64,000 nucleotides of DNA. Source: Volutella citrinella (taxonomy: Eukaryota; Ascomycota; Sordariomycetes; Hypocreales; Nectriaceae). Numbering within the stretch: the first letter of the stretch is position 1; each line of letters begins with the position of its first letter. Location: contig JAWZSP010000008.1 in NCBI GenBank assembly GCA_034401135.1, forward strand, positions 3,224,001-3,288,000, given 5' to 3'. Under the pieces are notes generated by a model. It was not told where the DNA came from. It made no database searches and was given only the letters and a program-made list of their open reading frames with translations. The position numbers and the translations under genes were made by a program. Shown piece by piece: positions 51,758-62,655 of the stretch.

Positions 51758-53365
51758 ATGGGTTCTGCAAATGAGGCGTCTGGCTCAGAACAATGGGTCT
51801 TTGTAAACACCACTCCGGACGAGCGCCGTCCGCCGGCATCTCAGCGAATGCTGGTGCGACGCCGGATAAGTATGTATGCCACATATACCGTCCTTTCAAC
51901 TACCCTCTTACCCACTGTACTGAATTACATTCAGTTGAAAGTTCAAGAGTCGGACTTGTCCTTTTCGTGCCCAGGTACATGCCTGCAATGCACAGCTAAC
52001 TCGGATGCTAGTGCGCGACATTGGCTATTCTCGAAGAAGCAAACACACAGCAGCTAAATCCGGAGCCCACGTGGCGTCTAAAAGACCTGACGACCATCAC
52101 ACATTAGGTTGTATCCCCGTGCTACCCAAGCCAAAGGTCAGAGTACCCATCACTCTTGATGAGGAATCCCACTGGGTTTTGCATCACAGTATGTCATTCA
52201 TAAAGCATTCATATCTTCAAACGAAGATTAACATCCCCAGTGTTCGCCCAAGGCAACTTCCCAAGTGCTCGTGCATTCAGAGAACTGTGGTATCCCGTTT
52301 GTCAACAACATCCTGCAGCATTCCACCAGATGCTGGCAAGCTATGCTACCCACCTGCTGCTGCTGTATGATGCATCAGATCCAAGGCTTCTCCGCGTGGC
52401 TATCAGCAACAATACTCGAGCACTAGCGCTGGTGAGAGAACGTCTAAGTGACCCAAATAGGTCTGGTATTGAGGACTTTGGCTGGGCCATCCTCTTGTTT
52501 GCATGCTACGCACATCTCAATGCCGACGTTGAAAACTGGAACCTCCACATGTCGGCTGTCGAGAAGATGACGGAGTCGTCGAGAGACATCATCAAGGTGC
52601 CGAATTCTGAAGGTTTCATTCACAAGGTGCAATGGTAAGGCATGACGAGCTGGTACGAGCAGCAATGTTACTGACAAACGCAGGATGAGGGCGATGGGAA
52701 TGTATGCTTTTGGCGGACCTGCATCAGTCTCCCTACCTATTGCAAATCCTCAGCCGTTCATCCCCGCGGCAGACATATGCCACCCGATACAGAAGCTTCT
52801 ACACATTCTAGATCCGCAATACCGAAATCCTCTCACACAGTCATTTCAATCTCTACAAATCCTCGACACCCGGCTTGCCTCCCTATGCTCAGAAGAAGGT
52901 GCCTCCATACTAGATGACACCCTGCGCATAGATGATGTCGTCTTTCCAGTAACCAGAATGTTCCTGTTTGCCCAAGGACCTGGTGAGAGCTCAGAATACG
53001 GCCATGCTGTCTTTTCCTGTCTCCAAGCCGGTGCGCTTCTCTACATGGCCGAGCTGCGGAGGCGGTCGGGCATCACGCCAGTAAGGACTGCGTACCAGTT
53101 GAAGACGCTGCGACACTCTATGTTGGCTATGGAGAAACATTCCGAGCTCACAAAGACGATGAACTTGTGGCTCTCGACCATTGGCGCTCTGGAGAGCTCG
53201 GTGCCTGCGGACCAGCACTTCTTTTGCGGCCGCATACAGTCTCTGAGGGAACAGCTGGAAATTGGATCCACGACGCTATATCGAGACTACTTGCGCCAAG
53301 TAATGTGGTTCGATTTACTGCTCGAGCCGCCGTTCTTGTCCCTACTTGGACGCCTGTCAAGCTGA
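51758..53365 (+). CDS. Fungal-specific transcription-factor-like protein lacking a zinc cluster
   Basis: Exons 51758-51869, 52012-52188, 52241-52634 and 52684-53365 encode 454 residues. The N-terminus has EQWVFVNTTPDERRPP and, after splicing, RRRIMRDIGYSRRSK, a basic motif that in related fungal proteins precedes the regulator-type helical domain. The body (VCQQHPAAFHQMLASYATHLLL, VRERLSDPNRSGIEDFGWAILLFACYAH, WMRAMGMYAFGG) matches the Fungal_trans_2 pattern. No Zn2Cys6 cluster is present, so it may act with partners. Its stop lies 13 bp from the stop of the convergent DHA2 transporter, so the transcripts overlap at the 3' ends; regulator and exporter often pair functionally in fungi, but convergence is not evidence by itself. 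Confidence 0.82.
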
Positions 53366-53378
53366 ACAATGGATACTG

Positions 53379-54903
53379 TCAAACCCCGTCTTGATCAGTA
53401 GCAGTCTCCGGTACTGTTTTGGTGTGTTTGCTAAAAACGGCCAAGATGAGCGACATAACCAGCCCCAAGCCTGACAGTGTGACAGAAGTGTAATGGGCCC
53501 CCTTGTAGCCATCGAGCAAGGTGGTGGTCGGACTCGACTTGAGTAGCTGGACCTCGACTGTGCCAGCTATGCCCAAGCCAATCGCCATGGAGTAGTTGGT
53601 GATGGTATTGACGAGCGACGCGGATATCCCCTGGTGCTCGGAAGCTACAGAGTCACTGATGAAGATGGTGGACACCGGAAATGAAATATCCATGCTATGA
53701 GGACAGTTAGCGAATAGAGCTCAAGGCTTTCTCGGTTGCCACGTACCCCCAGGGCATAATAACAAAAGACCAGAACGTGTTGAACCAGTAGCTCTGATCT
53801 ACCGGGGTGAATGCGTGCAGGAGTGTCCCCGCAAAGAATGCAAACGAGGATACAACCATGAGCCATGAAGTGGGCATCCTAGGCAGCGCCCACGCCGTAA
53901 AGATGGGTGCAAGCATTCCAGACAGGGCTCCAGGTATGAACTGAACCGCTGACTCGAGGGGTGAGAGGCCCCTGACGTGCTGGAGAAACTGGAAGATGTA
54001 AAAGAACCAGATGCCGAAGCTGCTCCAGCTCAAGGCGATATTGAGCAGAATGCCCATGACCTGGCGGTTGAGCATGGACATGTCCATGATGGGCTGCGTC
54101 GCTCGTTTCTCCTGCCACGCAAAGAGTGCGAGAAAGACAAAGCCGAGGATGAGCAATATGTACACATAGGGAGTCTGCCATCCGTCGATGGGAGCCTGGT
54201 TCCACGAAACGTTCAAGAGAATAAGCCCACCAACGCCGAGGATGGAGCCCAGCCAGTCGAAGCTGTGGCTTTCATCCTGGGAGGCAGCGATGCGGTGCTG
54301 CGGGACAAAAATGTAGGCGAGGCCCGCAATCCCAAGACAAAGCATCCCACATATCCATGGCGCCCACGGCCACCAGGCATACTGCACCAGCGCAGCCCCC
54401 ATGAGCGCTCCAATGACACCTCCGAGGGGAGCACACATGGCAATCATGCAAAAGACGACGTTCTTCTTTGTGCCTGGGGCGTAGGTCCGCCCAGCCACGG
54501 CCAAGGCATTCGGCAGCAGCAGCGCCGGCCCGATGCCCTGGAGGGCGCGGCTCACGTCGAACATGACAGCCGAGCGCGACAGGGCGCTAAAGCCGCAGAC
54601 GAGGGACCACAGGCTGAGCCAGAGCCAGCCGAAGACGAGGATGGCCTTTGAGCCGTGCATGTCGCCGAGGCGGCCGGCGATGAGGATGAAAGAGCCGACG
54701 GTGAGGCTGAAGGCAGCGACGTGCCAGGCCATCCGGGCTGCTTCCCGGTCGATGTGCTGGTCGAATGTGTCGGCGATGATGCCTAGTGGCACGAGGGTGT
54801 AGCCGAGGGGGATCTGGGTGAAGAGCTGGGTCGCGCAGAGGACGAAGATGAAGATGTATTCGCAGAGGCCGGCGGGGGCGGCGGGGGAAGTGAGTCGGGC
54901 CAT
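53379..54903 (-). CDS. MFS transporter, DHA2 drug:H+ antiporter type
   Basis: Exporter with about 14 membrane spans, exons 54903-53747 and 53694-53379, 490 residues. After TM2 comes AGRLGDMHGSKAILVFG (motif A), then DVSRALQGIGPALLLPNALAV (motif B with conserved Arg), and GGVIGALMGAALVQYAWWPW (motif C-like Gly pattern), all as in DHA2 antiporters. FDWLGSILGVGGLILL marks the extra central spans typical of the 14-TM branch. The second exon (WGMDISFPVSTIFISDSV) completes the C-terminal helices; the intron at 53746-53695 has GTACGT and TAG. Likely exports drugs, toxins or amino-acid-derived metabolites. Length is slightly short of many 14-TM members (about 550). Confidence 0.92.
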
Positions 54904-56101
54904 TTTTCACGAGATTTAGGGTGAAGAGAAGGAGTGGGTGGATTGATGAATCGAGATGCGGCAGCAGGAGAGCTGGAGAAAGGAGGGCATAGACAGTCAT
55001 GTTTATATACCCGACCGAAGAGAGTTGTCATTGTACCATTGTAAGTTGTCGTGGCCGGGACAAGTCTCGGCATCGTCCGTCTCGCCAGTCGATTAGCCAA
55101 TGGAGCGTAAGTGGATCAAGGGACCTTGAGCCCTTTGCAGGAACGACAGGGGACCTTTGACCATATCGGGTTAGTAGATCTGGAGTGTTGCGAAACGGGT
55201 GGGAAAAACCCATTTGAGTGCGTTAAGGTGCCAGTGGCGTACCGTACAGAATGTCAGCCAATTAAATGACTAGAGTAAAAGTGACATCCATTTATATGGT
55301 CAGTCCCACTATGGTAAAAGTCCCAATGAGCCTGCTGATTATAAATCGCCCCATCGCATTACTGACACCCCCACCGACTTTAGGGACCAGAAGCGTTGAT
55401 TCACGATGTTGCAGCTTAAATGGGTGGAAATGCGTGTCCCGCTGCTTCCTAGGCTCTTGTGGTGGCCGGCATGTGTTATCAGCAGGCTGCTCGCGGCGGG
55501 AGTTATCTGTACGGATAATACAGTCACCGTCAAAGGCATTGACGGCCTGCATCGTGGGCTCCGTCGTCAGCTAGTCAAGCTATTGGATTGAATTGTATGT
55601 AAATAACATGATCATTGTTTTGAGGTGCCGACCACGTCACTACGCGTACCATGATCGTCGCAGCTGAACAGTGGGGCATAGTACGCCAGTGGCACCTTAA
55701 CGCACAGCGCTTGACTAAGCGTTCAAATACCGGTAGCTTCTTCATTGCTTTTGTTGATACAAGGCTTTCTATTCATCTCTATGTTCACGTGGTTTGACCC
55801 AACCGAGCAAAGCGCAACAGAATGTCAAAGCCGGCTATTCCCGCTGTTGCATTGGAGCTGTCGAAGGCCCCCAATCCTACACGCCATGTCTGAGGTGTCC
55901 TTGGTCCGGGTCAATTATTGGGGCACGTGTTATCGGGCAGGCTGGCTCAGCATGGTCACAGTCTAGATGGCCAGGGCCCATGAGGATATTAGACACTTTT
56001 ATCGAGAGTACTCACTGTATATCTTCAGAGACCAGTTCTATTATAGCAACTAATTCATTTCACCTGAATATTCCTTTTTACGTTATTGGACCTCTCTGTC
56101 C
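54904..56101. other. Intergenic carrying a MITE-like element
   Basis: Left part is the promoter of the DHA2 gene, the middle holds a short terminal-inverted-repeat element (listed), and the right part is the 3' flank of the ABC transporter gene. No protein gene supported. Confidence 0.5.
55219..55704. mobile_element. MITE-like element with 24-bp terminal inverted repeats
   Basis: The sequence at 55219-55242 (TGCGTTAAGGTGCCAGTGGC and four more bases) recurs inverted at 55681-55704 with one mismatch in 24 (the central G/C). Both arms contain TTAA three bases in from the outer end. The 486-bp interior has no transposase-like frame, so this would be a non-autonomous element. No clear target-site duplication is visible outside the arms. 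Class (Tc1/mariner-like, piggyBac-like or other) cannot be set without other copies. Confidence 0.75.
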
Positions 56102-58567
56102 TCACTCTTGATTAATCATGCCTCCCAACTGCCTCGCCCACAACGATTTATACTTGCCGTCCACCTCTATTAGTTCGGCATGGCTCCCGCTCTCGACGAC
56201 CTGCCCATCACTAATCACCATAATCTTGTCCGCACCGACAATCGTCGACAGCCTATGCGCAATAACAAACGTCGTGCGTCCCCTGCGCAGACTATCTAGC
56301 GCCATCTGGATGCTGTGCTCCGTCTCCGTGTCAACAGCGCTAGTCGCCTCGTCGAGGATCAGGATGGGCGGGTCCTTGAGGAAGACGCGAGCGATGGCCA
56401 GGCGCTGGACCTCGCCGCCGGAGAGCTTGACGCCCTGTTCGCCGACCTTGGTGGCGTAGCCGTCGGGGAAACCCATGATCTTGTCGTGCACGGCGGCCTT
56501 GCGACACGCCTCAAAGACTTCCTCCTCGGTGGCGTCGGGCCGCGCGTACCGCAGGTTCTCGAGGATCGTTGCGTTGAAGAGCAAAGGGTCCTGTGGCACG
56601 ACGCCGAGGGCCGAGCGGAGCGAGTGGAGCGTAATGTCGCGGATCTCGTGCTCGTCAACGGTGATGCTGCCAGAGTCGATGTCGTAGAAGCGCAGCAGGA
56701 GCTTGGTGATTGTTGATTTCCCGGCGCCGGTTGCGCCCACAAACGCAAGCGTCTGGCCCGGAGACGCCGACAGAGAAACGTCCTTGATGTTGGTCTTTCT
56801 GGCGTCGTACGAGAAATTGACCTTGTCAAAAACGACTCGTCCCTCGATGCCCGGCAGCTCCTTCGCATCAGGCTTGTCCGCAACAGTTGGCTTCGTCTGG
56901 AGCAGATTAAGGAGTCGCTCGGCATCGACCAAATCCTCTAGGATGCGTTTGTAGTTGTGCGTCAGGAGCTTGATGGGCCACACCACCGTCTGCCAGTACT
57001 GGAGAGCAAAGACAAAGTCGCCCGGGGATGCCTGGCCCTTGGAGATTTGATGGAGGACCATGGCCGCGAGCAAAAAGAATGTGACTGGCTCAACGCATTC
57101 CATCACAGCCTCGGTAACAGCATCAAAGATTTCATACTTCTTGGTCGCTTCGAGGTATGCGTCGACGGCATTAGCAAAACGGCGGCTCTCAAAGCCAAAC
57201 ATGTTGAAGTAGGTGACGGTCTGCCACCCCTGGATGGCCTGGTGCATAACTCGAGATTCCTCGCGTTCATTCTTGGTGGAGACGCGCTTGTTAGCCATGT
57301 TCTTCTTGAGCAGCGTCACTTCGCTGCTGACGTAGACAATGGCGGCAGTGAACACGACTAAGGCTAGCAAAGCGTTAAACTTCCACCAAAAGAGGCCGAT
57401 GGCGATTCCAATATCGGCGAGCATTGGTAGCAGCTCGGTAGCCAAGATCTCCAGGATGGAGTGCAGGTTTCTCCCCTGCTCGATGGCCTTCATAACCTCT
57501 GCCGCGTCCCGGTCCGAGTGAAAGTCCATGGAGAGCGTCATGACGTGGCCAAAGGCGGCGTTGGAGATTTGGCGGTACGAGAACTGCTTGATGGGGATCT
57601 CGGCCAGGTGAGTGATGACCCACAAGAGACGGTATTCGTCAAGCAGATGGAGCAGCAGCCAGACGGCGAGGGCCCCGTACGGCGACTCCCCGTGGAGGGC
57701 CTTGTCGGTGACGATGCCGAGCTGGCGCGGGATCAGGACCGTGAGGGCGCGGATGGCGATGATGCAGCCGAAGGAGACGAGAAAGCAGAATTGCACGTAG
57801 CGGTCTTTTCGGGGGATGAGGTACGGTAGGAAGATGGAGGCGTAGGCCATCCAGCCTCCTGCGTCCTTGAGCCGTTTTGATCGCCCTCGCCTGATTTCGT
57901 CTGCGTCTTCGTTGTCAGACTCGTCAGAGGAGGAGTCTCCGTCCTCCTCCTCCGAGCTGTCATGGTAGCTCGATGATTCATTCTGATGAATGTTAGGTCC
58001 CCATCGCAGAGCACTTGCCTTGGCTCGACTTACATGGTCCACGTCAATCTTGGACGACGAATCAGATCTAGTCTGCAGGCCGATGATCAAGACCGTCACA
58101 AGAAGCAACAGCCGCGTGCAGCGGATCGCGCACGAAGCAATTTCCAAGGGCGACTCCAGGCCCACCCAGAAAGAGAGAACAAGCAGTGGCGTCTCAAAGA
58201 GGACGCTGATGATGCCTGCTCCGGTGAGCACATGGACGGGATCCGACGGTCGCAGCGCGAACCAAGACCATGCGATGGCCAGCAGTGCGGGCTGGATGAG
58301 TCTTGCCTCGTCTTGAGCAAAGACATCGTACTGGAATGCGCTGATGACGGCTTCGGTGACATAGGATGCGACGATGGGAGCGAAGACGGCAGAGTGGATG
58401 CGGCGACGGGCCGGGTAGTGCGGTTTATCCTGGCCGCGGAAGGCGGATGCGATGGTGGCGATAGGGGTGTATATGATGATAGTAGCCGAGAAGGCGTAGA
58501 GGATTAGTTCTGGTGCCGTCGGCAGCAACGGTTTTAGTGGTTGCAGCATCTTCTTGTGCAGAAGCAA
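56102..58567 (-). CDS. HMT-type half ABC transporter (vacuolar/mitochondrial, heavy-metal-type)
   Basis: Half-size ABC exporter (TMD-NBD) of the ABCB/HMT1-ATM1 branch; HMT1 moves phytochelatin or glutathione conjugates into the vacuole. Exons 58567-58034 and 57982-56102, 804 residues. An extra hydrophobic N-terminal domain of about five spans (residues 10-165) precedes an acidic linker (SSEEEDGDSSSDESDNEDADE near 195-215), as in HMT1. The core TMD follows. The nucleotide-binding domain has GATGAGKST (Walker A), VPQDPLLFN (Q-loop), LSGGE (signature), ILILDEATSAVD (Walker B, D-loop) and IAHRLSTI (H-loop). Intron 58033-57983 is 51 bp with CTAAC branch; it is in frame and lacks a stop. Two near ATGs (58567, 58549) are possible starts. 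Confidence 0.93.
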   Translation of the reverse strand: MLLHKKMLQPLKPLLPTAPELILYAFSATIIIYTPIATIASAFRGQDKPHYPARRRIHSAVFAPIVASYVTEAVISAFQYDVFAQDEARLIQPALLAIAWSWFALRPSDPVHVLTGAGIISVLFETPLLVLSFWVGLESPLEIASCAIRCTRLLLLVTVLIIGLQTRSDSSSKIDVDHVSRAKASALRWGPNIHQNESSSYHDSSEEEDGDSSSDESDNEDADEIRRGRSKRLKDAGGWMAYASIFLPYLIPRKDRYVQFCFLVSFGCIIAIRALTVLIPRQLGIVTDKALHGESPYGALAVWLLLHLLDEYRLLWVITHLAEIPIKQFSYRQISNAAFGHVMTLSMDFHSDRDAAEVMKAIEQGRNLHSILEILATELLPMLADIGIAIGLFWWKFNALLALVVFTAAIVYVSSEVTLLKKNMANKRVSTKNEREESRVMHQAIQGWQTVTYFNMFGFESRRFANAVDAYLEATKKYEIFDAVTEAVMECVEPVTFFLLAAMVLHQISKGQASPGDFVFALQYWQTVVWPIKLLTHNYKRILEDLVDAERLLNLLQTKPTVADKPDAKELPGIEGRVVFDKVNFSYDARKTNIKDVSLSASPGQTLAFVGATGAGKSTITKLLLRFYDIDSGSITVDEHEIRDITLHSLRSALGVVPQDPLLFNATILENLRYARPDATEEEVFEACRKAAVHDKIMGFPDGYATKVGEQGVKLSGGEVQRLAIARVFLKDPPILILDEATSAVDTETEHSIQMALDSLRRGRTTFVIAHRLSTIVGADKIMVISDGQVVESGSHAELIEVDGKYKSLWARQLGGMINQE

Positions 58568-59127
58568 TGCCGTGCTTGCGGGACTCTGAATGAAGTGGGT
58601 GGTTTATTCTAGAACTCCGGAAGACCGGCTTTTATTAAAAAACCCCTGCATCCAGCATTTTTTAAGCTATACGACGTTGCCAATCTTCCAAAAGGGATCT
58701 TTTGTCCGGCTAAGGCGGGGGTACGGCGCAGCGTATAAGCATGCAGGGCCCTCCACTCGTGGGGGCGCCAAGGCCGTGGCGAGTTGAGTTTTCAGTAGTA
58801 TTATTCAGAGCGTGGTGGCTGAGGCATTGGCGCATTACAGTTGCATCTGCCCCATATAAAAGTCGTCACTGGCGATTGACTCATTCGGTCAAGCCCATCA
58901 GCCGAGTCACTGTTGAGTCACTTACACAGCCAGGCAGCAGGCGGCACAATGAGCACAATCATGCAATGATTGCAATTTTTGAGAAGGCCTATGTAGCTGC
59001 AGCCAAAAAAAACAAAAAAAAACATCATACGCGACCCTGCGCCTGATATGACGTGAGACGACAGCAACAGAGACAACCATCAGCATCCCCCCATCCCATC
59101 CCCCAGTCAATCTCAGCCCTACGAAGC
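58568..59127. other. Intergenic
   Basis: Promoter of the ABC transporter and 3' flank of the secreted gene to the right. Contains A-rich runs near 59005-59020. Nothing else recognised. Confidence 0.4.
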
Positions 59128-60379
59128 TCAACTAGGAGCGGGAGGAGCACCCTGAGGCACGATAAACTTGAGCTGACCCTTGCATCTACCGCGGCCAAAC
59201 GGCCTACGTCCGCCAATCTTGCCGTCCTTGGCGCACTTGGACGCGACGGAGAGGGCCGCAACCGCGAAGTCGCCGTTTGTCAAGTCGCACCGGTCGCCCT
59301 TCCAGTCGGACTGGAACTCGAGAGCAATGGCACAGCCAGTTTTGTACTGCGGGGGTTAGCTACGTCAACAGCAGCGGCAACAGAGAGAACGAGCATACCT
59401 CCGGCCAGTAGGTGTGCCCCTTTTCACCCGACGACAGGCCAAGATCGGCAAACTCGGTGGCACCCTCGAGAAGCGGCGCACAGTCGTCAATGCTGGGCGA
59501 CTTGTCCGAGACCTCGCAGCTAATCTCAGCCTCCTTGGTGCCGTCGAGGTCCTTCTTCGCCCACGTCGACGCCCAGGCCGCCGCCAGTCCGCGGTCCATG
59601 GGCACGCCGGGCTGGTTGTACGCGTCGTCCTGGCGCTCCTTGCCAAGGGGCATGCGCGTCTTGCAGTCGGTCCTGACGAAGACGGTCACGCCGTCGGCCT
59701 TGCCGTCGCCGAGCACGCGCTGCGACTCGACGCAAATGTTCTCGTTGACGTTGGCCCGCGCCGTGCAGAACGTGGGTGCTCCGAGCTTGCCGCTGCCCCC
59801 CCTGGATTAGCATAGGAGTCTCAAGGGTACAGAGTAGATCAGATCAGTAGAGACATGTCCTTACCAGGTCTTCCGAATGACGGGCACAAAGGTAAAGTAG
59901 CCGCACTCGCCCTTGTTCAGGCTGACCGAGAAGCTGCGGGCCGTGCCCGTCGTCGTGCTCCACGAGACGCCGCCCGAGATGCCCAGCTTGAACGCCTTGA
60001 GGAACTTGTTAACCTTGGGCGCGATGCTGAAGCTCCACGAGATGGACCGGGACTCGGAGCTCGAGATGGAGCACGACTGGGGCCCGTGGCAGTAGGAGCT
60101 GCTAAAGGGCTGCTCCACGCCGTAGATGTACGTCGTCTCGAGCTGGCAGAAGCGCTCGCAGGTCCAGCTCCCGTGCGGGGGGTAGCAGGCGCCGTCGGAT
60201 CGGAGCTTGTACTTTGGCTTGCACTTGTCCGTCCCGTATTTGTGGTACAGGACCGGCTCGACGCCGTTTCCGTCACAGGCGTCGCGCTTCTCGAGGGGGT
60301 TGCGAAGGGAGATGTCGGCGACGCCGGCCAGCGCGAGGCCGATGAAGAGGAAGAGTTGCACAAGAACGGGGAGCGCCAT
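59128..60379 (-). CDS. Secreted protein with Ser/Thr-rich amphipathic beta segment, unknown
   Basis: Exons 60379-59865, 59801-59399 and 59346-59128 encode 378 residues. Signal peptide MALPVLVQLFLFIGLALAG, then a short pro-segment ending in KR (31-32), a Kex2-type site. The first part is Cys-rich (CDGNG, CKPKYKLRSDGACYPP, CERFCQLE). The middle has alternating polar and hydrophobic residues (CSISSSESRSISWSFSI, GGVSWSTTTGTARSFSVSL) followed by GECGYFTFVPVIRK; this alternation is a feature of beta-hairpins that insert in membranes in some pore-forming proteins, but no family is recognised and I do not claim that function. The second half has CTARANVNENICVES and RTDCKTRMPLGKERQDD. Ends with basic Gly/Arg stretch and APPAPS. 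Extracellular, role unknown. Confidence 0.78.
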
Positions 60380-61647
60380 GGTGGGCGGTGTTTTTCTCGT
60401 GCTAGTCTATCTAGATGTTTAATATACACCCAATTCAGCTACCGGCGACGACGCCGCTACTTATACGCCTTTTGCAGACATTTTTCGCCAGGCAGTGCTC
60501 GCAACAATCGCCGCTTTGGTCGCAGATGGGAGGATCGCCACGGTCTCACCGACTGGACCTAGATATTCGCACTTATCAAGTAGATGAAGCCGCACGTTCC
60601 ACATGCAAGCCAACATATTGCCCCGTGACGCCCGATCAAAAACAGTCAGGCGGCTCTAGAGGCCCAGGTCAACCCGCACATCGGTGATAGTAGTCTAGAA
60701 ACCGACGAAGGATCCCGCGTAGGGCGTGAGCATCCCGTGGGATAGCATTGCGGCTCCACTGGCATGGCGGGCTGTGTCGACTAAAAAAAGACGGCACCGA
60801 GCGCCCGGACAGGCTGACCTCTCCACAGGGCTAACGGCGGCTCTGGGTACCGCCCTGGGTAATGAACTGGGTTACTCCTGTTGCGACCGAGAGATAGCGA
60901 GGCTGTGGTAAGACGAGGCCCACAGATTTCAATAAACTCGGCGCATCTTCAGCCTCTTCCTTGGAGATCCTCATCTAATGCGGCGGCTAAGGCGGAAGCT
61001 GATATTCAGCATCATCTAGGTTTCGATGCGCAAAAAATCAAGGACTATGAAAATGCTCCTTCGGAGGGGGCAGTTCATGCACATTTTGTTGGAGCTTGGA
61101 GACCCTGCCCACGGCTCAACGACTGCAAGCTGGGCTCGCAGCTTCCTGCAGGCTTCAGGAAGCAGTTGATGAAGCTAGCGCGCGATTTTTAAAGGCAAAA
61201 GAAATAATACTAAGGGACACATAAACTTACAGTAGGGCGACTAATAGAGTAAGTTAATTGAAGAGAAAAGGCATGCCTGCTTCTATAGATTAAGTCCCTG
61301 AAATGCCCTTCAGTAGGCCAGGCCAAAGCTAGAGCTACCCTGTATTAAAATCCCGGTCCGGTCCAACAGCTCCACCACAATACAGGCCTTAAAACACTGA
61401 TAGTTCCAGCTGCGTCTAGTTCTGGTTGGCCTAAGAAGGAAAGTCGAAGAGGAAGACTGATACTCCAAGGCTCTATGCGGGGAGGGGGGGGGGGGCTACC
61501 TAAAAGGGAAATCTTGCGAGCCGATGCGGTGATGTAATCAGCTATGATTTTCGTTACTATCCTATTGCGGTGGATGTCGAACATACTGCCTGGCTGGAGC
61601 TTTTTATAACAACCTTGAAAGGAGGCCAGGCCACGATTCGCCCCGAG
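60380..61647. other. Intergenic, possible repeat remnant, G-tract
   Basis: No gene supported. A plus-strand frame at 60881-61192 has weak coding look and may be a decayed repeat. A long G-tract is present at 61478-61495 (eighteen bases with a single A). Confidence 0.4.
61478..61495. repeat. Poly-G tract
   Basis: Eighteen-base run of G interrupted once by A. Prone to slippage and a possible G-quadruplex former; length may be an assembly uncertainty. Confidence 0.8.
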
Positions 61648-62655
61648 TTAGATACAAATTTTCAGTTCCTTTTTCCACTTCAGACGGATATTCTTGCAGA
61701 TGCAGCCCCCAGTGAAAATATTATAGATGGCCGCACTGGTACATCCGCACTGCTTGCTCGTGCGGTCAAAGGCGAGGACCGAGTTGCGGCAGATGCAGCC
61801 TCCAGTCGACTGGCTGTACGACGCGTAGGAACCACAGTTCGGGGCAGCCACACAGGCGGTCTGGCCCGAGTTGGGCACCTGACCCGACGTGCACGCCGTA
61901 CATGGCTTCTTGCCATCGCTGACCTTGCCCGCTGGGCACTTCGCACAGCCCTTCCCGCCGGCCTTGGGCTCACAGCCGGGGCTGCAGGTGGAGGGGCTGG
62001 AGCAAGCGGTGTGGGCCGAGTTGGCGACTTGGCCGTTGGTGCAAGAGGTGCAAGGCCCTTTGCCGTCGCTGATCTGGTTGTCTGTGCATGGCGTGCAGCC
62101 TCCGCCGCTGCTGGGCTGAGAGCCGGCACTGCAGCTTTGGATACAGGCATCCCTCCCCGGGCTGACCTGTCCTCCCTGGCAGGTTTGACATGACGCCGAG
62201 CCCTCGGATGGGGCAAATGTTCCTGGTGGACAATTTGTACATACGTTGTCACCGGCATTGCTGTATGTGCCAGCGTCACATGGATGACAGTTGTTGTCGT
62301 TGCCGAGATACTGGCCTGCCTGGCAAGTTATGACATGGATGCAGGCATCCCTAGTCGGACTGACCTGTCCGTCTTCACAGACTTGGCAGGAGGCAGAGCC
62401 AGGGGAGGCATATGATCCTGACGCACAATTTGTACATACGTTGTCGCCTTCGTTGCTGTATGTGCCAGCGTCACATTCATAGCAATTATCATCGTTGCCG
62501 AGATACTGGCCTGCCGTGCACGAGGTAGCTCGTTTGAATCGGTCTCTTGCTGGTCCACTCCATACTCGGCGCCCGTCTCCTCTTGGCTTGCTGGATAGAG
62601 CTGCGGGCAGTGCAGAAGCGGAAATAAGGGGGAGGAGTAACGCGATGAGCATCAT
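61648..62655 (-). CDS. Secreted Cys-rich repeat protein (EGF/TNFR-like GCC modules)
   Basis: Single exon, 335 residues from ATG 62655 (Met-Met). Signal peptide MMLIALLLPLISASALP, then a pro-segment ending in FKR (40-42). Two tandem modules of about 66 residues follow, each with the pattern C-AGQYLGND-NC-CDAGTYSN-GDNVCTNC-G...GSASCQ-C-GQVSP-RDAC; they resemble the GCC2/GCC3 (ephrin-receptor-like) Cys modules. A third region has shorter repeats CTPCTDNQISDGKGPCTSC and CAKCPAGKVSDGKKPCTACTSGQVPNSGQTAC. The end is GGCICRN and GGCICKN, two similar Cys-rich turns. In all more than 40 cysteines. No membrane anchor follows. The in-frame extension upstream to 62745 is excluded as it precedes the signal peptide. 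Function unknown; a wall- or host-contact role is inferred. Confidence 0.82.
   Translation of the reverse strand: MMLIALLLPLISASALPAALSSKPRGDGRRVWSGPARDRFKRATSCTAGQYLGNDDNCYECDAGTYSNEGDNVCTNCASGSYASPGSASCQVCEDGQVSPTRDACIHVITCQAGQYLGNDNNCHPCDAGTYSNAGDNVCTNCPPGTFAPSEGSASCQTCQGGQVSPGRDACIQSCSAGSQPSSGGGCTPCTDNQISDGKGPCTSCTNGQVANSAHTACSSPSTCSPGCEPKAGGKGCAKCPAGKVSDGKKPCTACTSGQVPNSGQTACVAAPNCGSYASYSQSTGGCICRNSVLAFDRTSKQCGCTSAAIYNIFTGGCICKNIRLKWKKELKICI

Noticed and set aside
60881..61192. 103-residue plus-strand frame
   Set aside because: No signal, domain or splice support; composition fits a decayed repeat. Kept only as a remark.
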